Source of the DNA: Rhodovulum sp.
GTDB lineage: Bacteria > Pseudomonadota > Alphaproteobacteria > Rhodobacterales > Rhodobacteraceae
Assembly (NCBI GenBank): GCA_020637615.1
Contig: JACKKC010000015.1
Span: 1 to 64,000, forward strand
Direction: 5' to 3'
Length of the DNA stretch: 64,000 bases
Part shown: piece by piece, positions 63,778-64,000 of the stretch
How positions within the stretch are numbered: position 1 is the stretch's first letter
How the letters are laid out: each line of letters opens with the position of its first letter
The notes under the pieces: model-generated
Database searches by the model: none
What the model saw: only the letters and a program-made list of their open reading frames with translations
What the model was told of the DNA's origin: nothing
Position numbers and translations under genes: made by a program

Positions 63778-64000
63778 CTAACCCTTCAGCCGCCGGGCGA
63801 TCGCCTGGTCGACGGCCTCCGCATCGGCCGCGCCCGGCAGGAAGGCCGCGACGATATCCGCCGTCGTGGCCCGCGCCACCTCCTCCACGCTCCTGGCGGC
63901 GCTGTCGCGGATCTCGCGGATGCGCGCCTCCGATTCCGCCGATTTCGCGGCGATCTCGGCATCGGCCTTGGCCATCAGCGACGCCAGATCCTTGTTGATC
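63778..64000 (-). CDS. atpG: ATP synthase F0 subunit b', C-terminal part
   Basis: The window ends inside this gene, so only the last 73 or so residues (from INKDLASLMAKADAEIAAKSAE to IARRLKG) are seen. They are a continuous charged helix with the DIVAAFLPGAADAEAVDQAIA end typical of the b' stalk subunit. It is the upstream partner of atpF. The membrane span lies outside the window. Confidence 0.88.
   Translation of the reverse strand, partial: INKDLASLMAKADAEIAAKSAESEARIREIRDSAARSVEEVARATTADIVAAFLPGAADAEAVDQAIARRLKG

Overview
This is a high-GC chromosomal segment from an alphaproteobacterium, most likely Rhodobacterales (Rhodobacter/Paracoccus/Roseobacter relatives). The evidence is the gene content: crotonyl-CoA reductase and ethylmalonyl-CoA mutase side by side, separate b and b' ATP synthase genes, a bacterial Mic60/HemY pair next to hemD, a small ORF overlapping a luxR-luxI pair, and many 4-nt ATGA/GTGA/TTGA gene overlaps with frequent GTG and TTG starts. 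No rRNA, tRNA, CRISPR array, prophage or plasmid genes are visible.

Layout. 0.1-9.5 kb: thrS, a hydrolase, a DMT exporter, an RNA methyltransferase-like gene, a polyprenyl diphosphate synthase, a DedA-PAP2-LssY membrane fusion and unknown small genes. 9.6-19.3 kb: an orphan YcaO protein behind an aldehyde dehydrogenase, then gapA, glpK, glpR, a decayed IS110 relic and a glpD broken by two single-base shifts. 19.6-25.6 kb: ureide/purine breakdown (allA, a frameshifted allE, fused puuE-uraD, uraH, puuD) with a LysR regulator and an HdeA-like protein. 25.7-28.5 kb: an unusual three-gene envelope operon. 28.7-35.4 kb: EVE protein, gpsA, tsaD, hemD, Mic60 homologue and HemY. 35.7-40.9 kb: EAL phosphodiesterase and the divergent ecm/ccr pair of the ethylmalonyl-CoA pathway. 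41.0-42.7 kb: acyl-homoserine-lactone quorum sensing. 42.7-54.5 kb: a RecD-like helicase, a TauE exporter with its TIGR02186 partner, purine nucleoside phosphorylase, rimI/tsaB/nfu, a stress protein, a lipoprotein, trpS, a rhomboid-like protein lacking the catalytic serine, and an ATP-grasp/PP-loop pair. 54.5-64 kb: murJ-glnD-lpoA-like operon, rsmI-yraN-gshB, a DksA-like protein and the end of the F0 ATP synthase operon.

How the genes work together. Glycerol enters through glpK, glpD and gapA under GlpR. Urate is hydroxylated by PuuD, then processed by UraH, UraD, PuuE, AllE and AllA to glyoxylate and ammonia. The ethylmalonyl-CoA enzymes would let the cell assimilate acetyl-CoA units. TsaB, TsaD and RimI belong to tRNA and ribosome modification.

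The least explained features are: a family of intergenic elements with two hairpins, whose stems change bases while keeping pairing (46.2, 50.5 and 62.5 kb, perhaps parts at 8.5 and 19.5 kb); the orphan YcaO; the 25.7-28.5 kb envelope operon; and the coupled ATP-grasp/PP-loop pair. Several genes carry one-base indels in or next to short homopolymers (glpD twice, allE once), which may be sequence errors rather than true pseudogenes.
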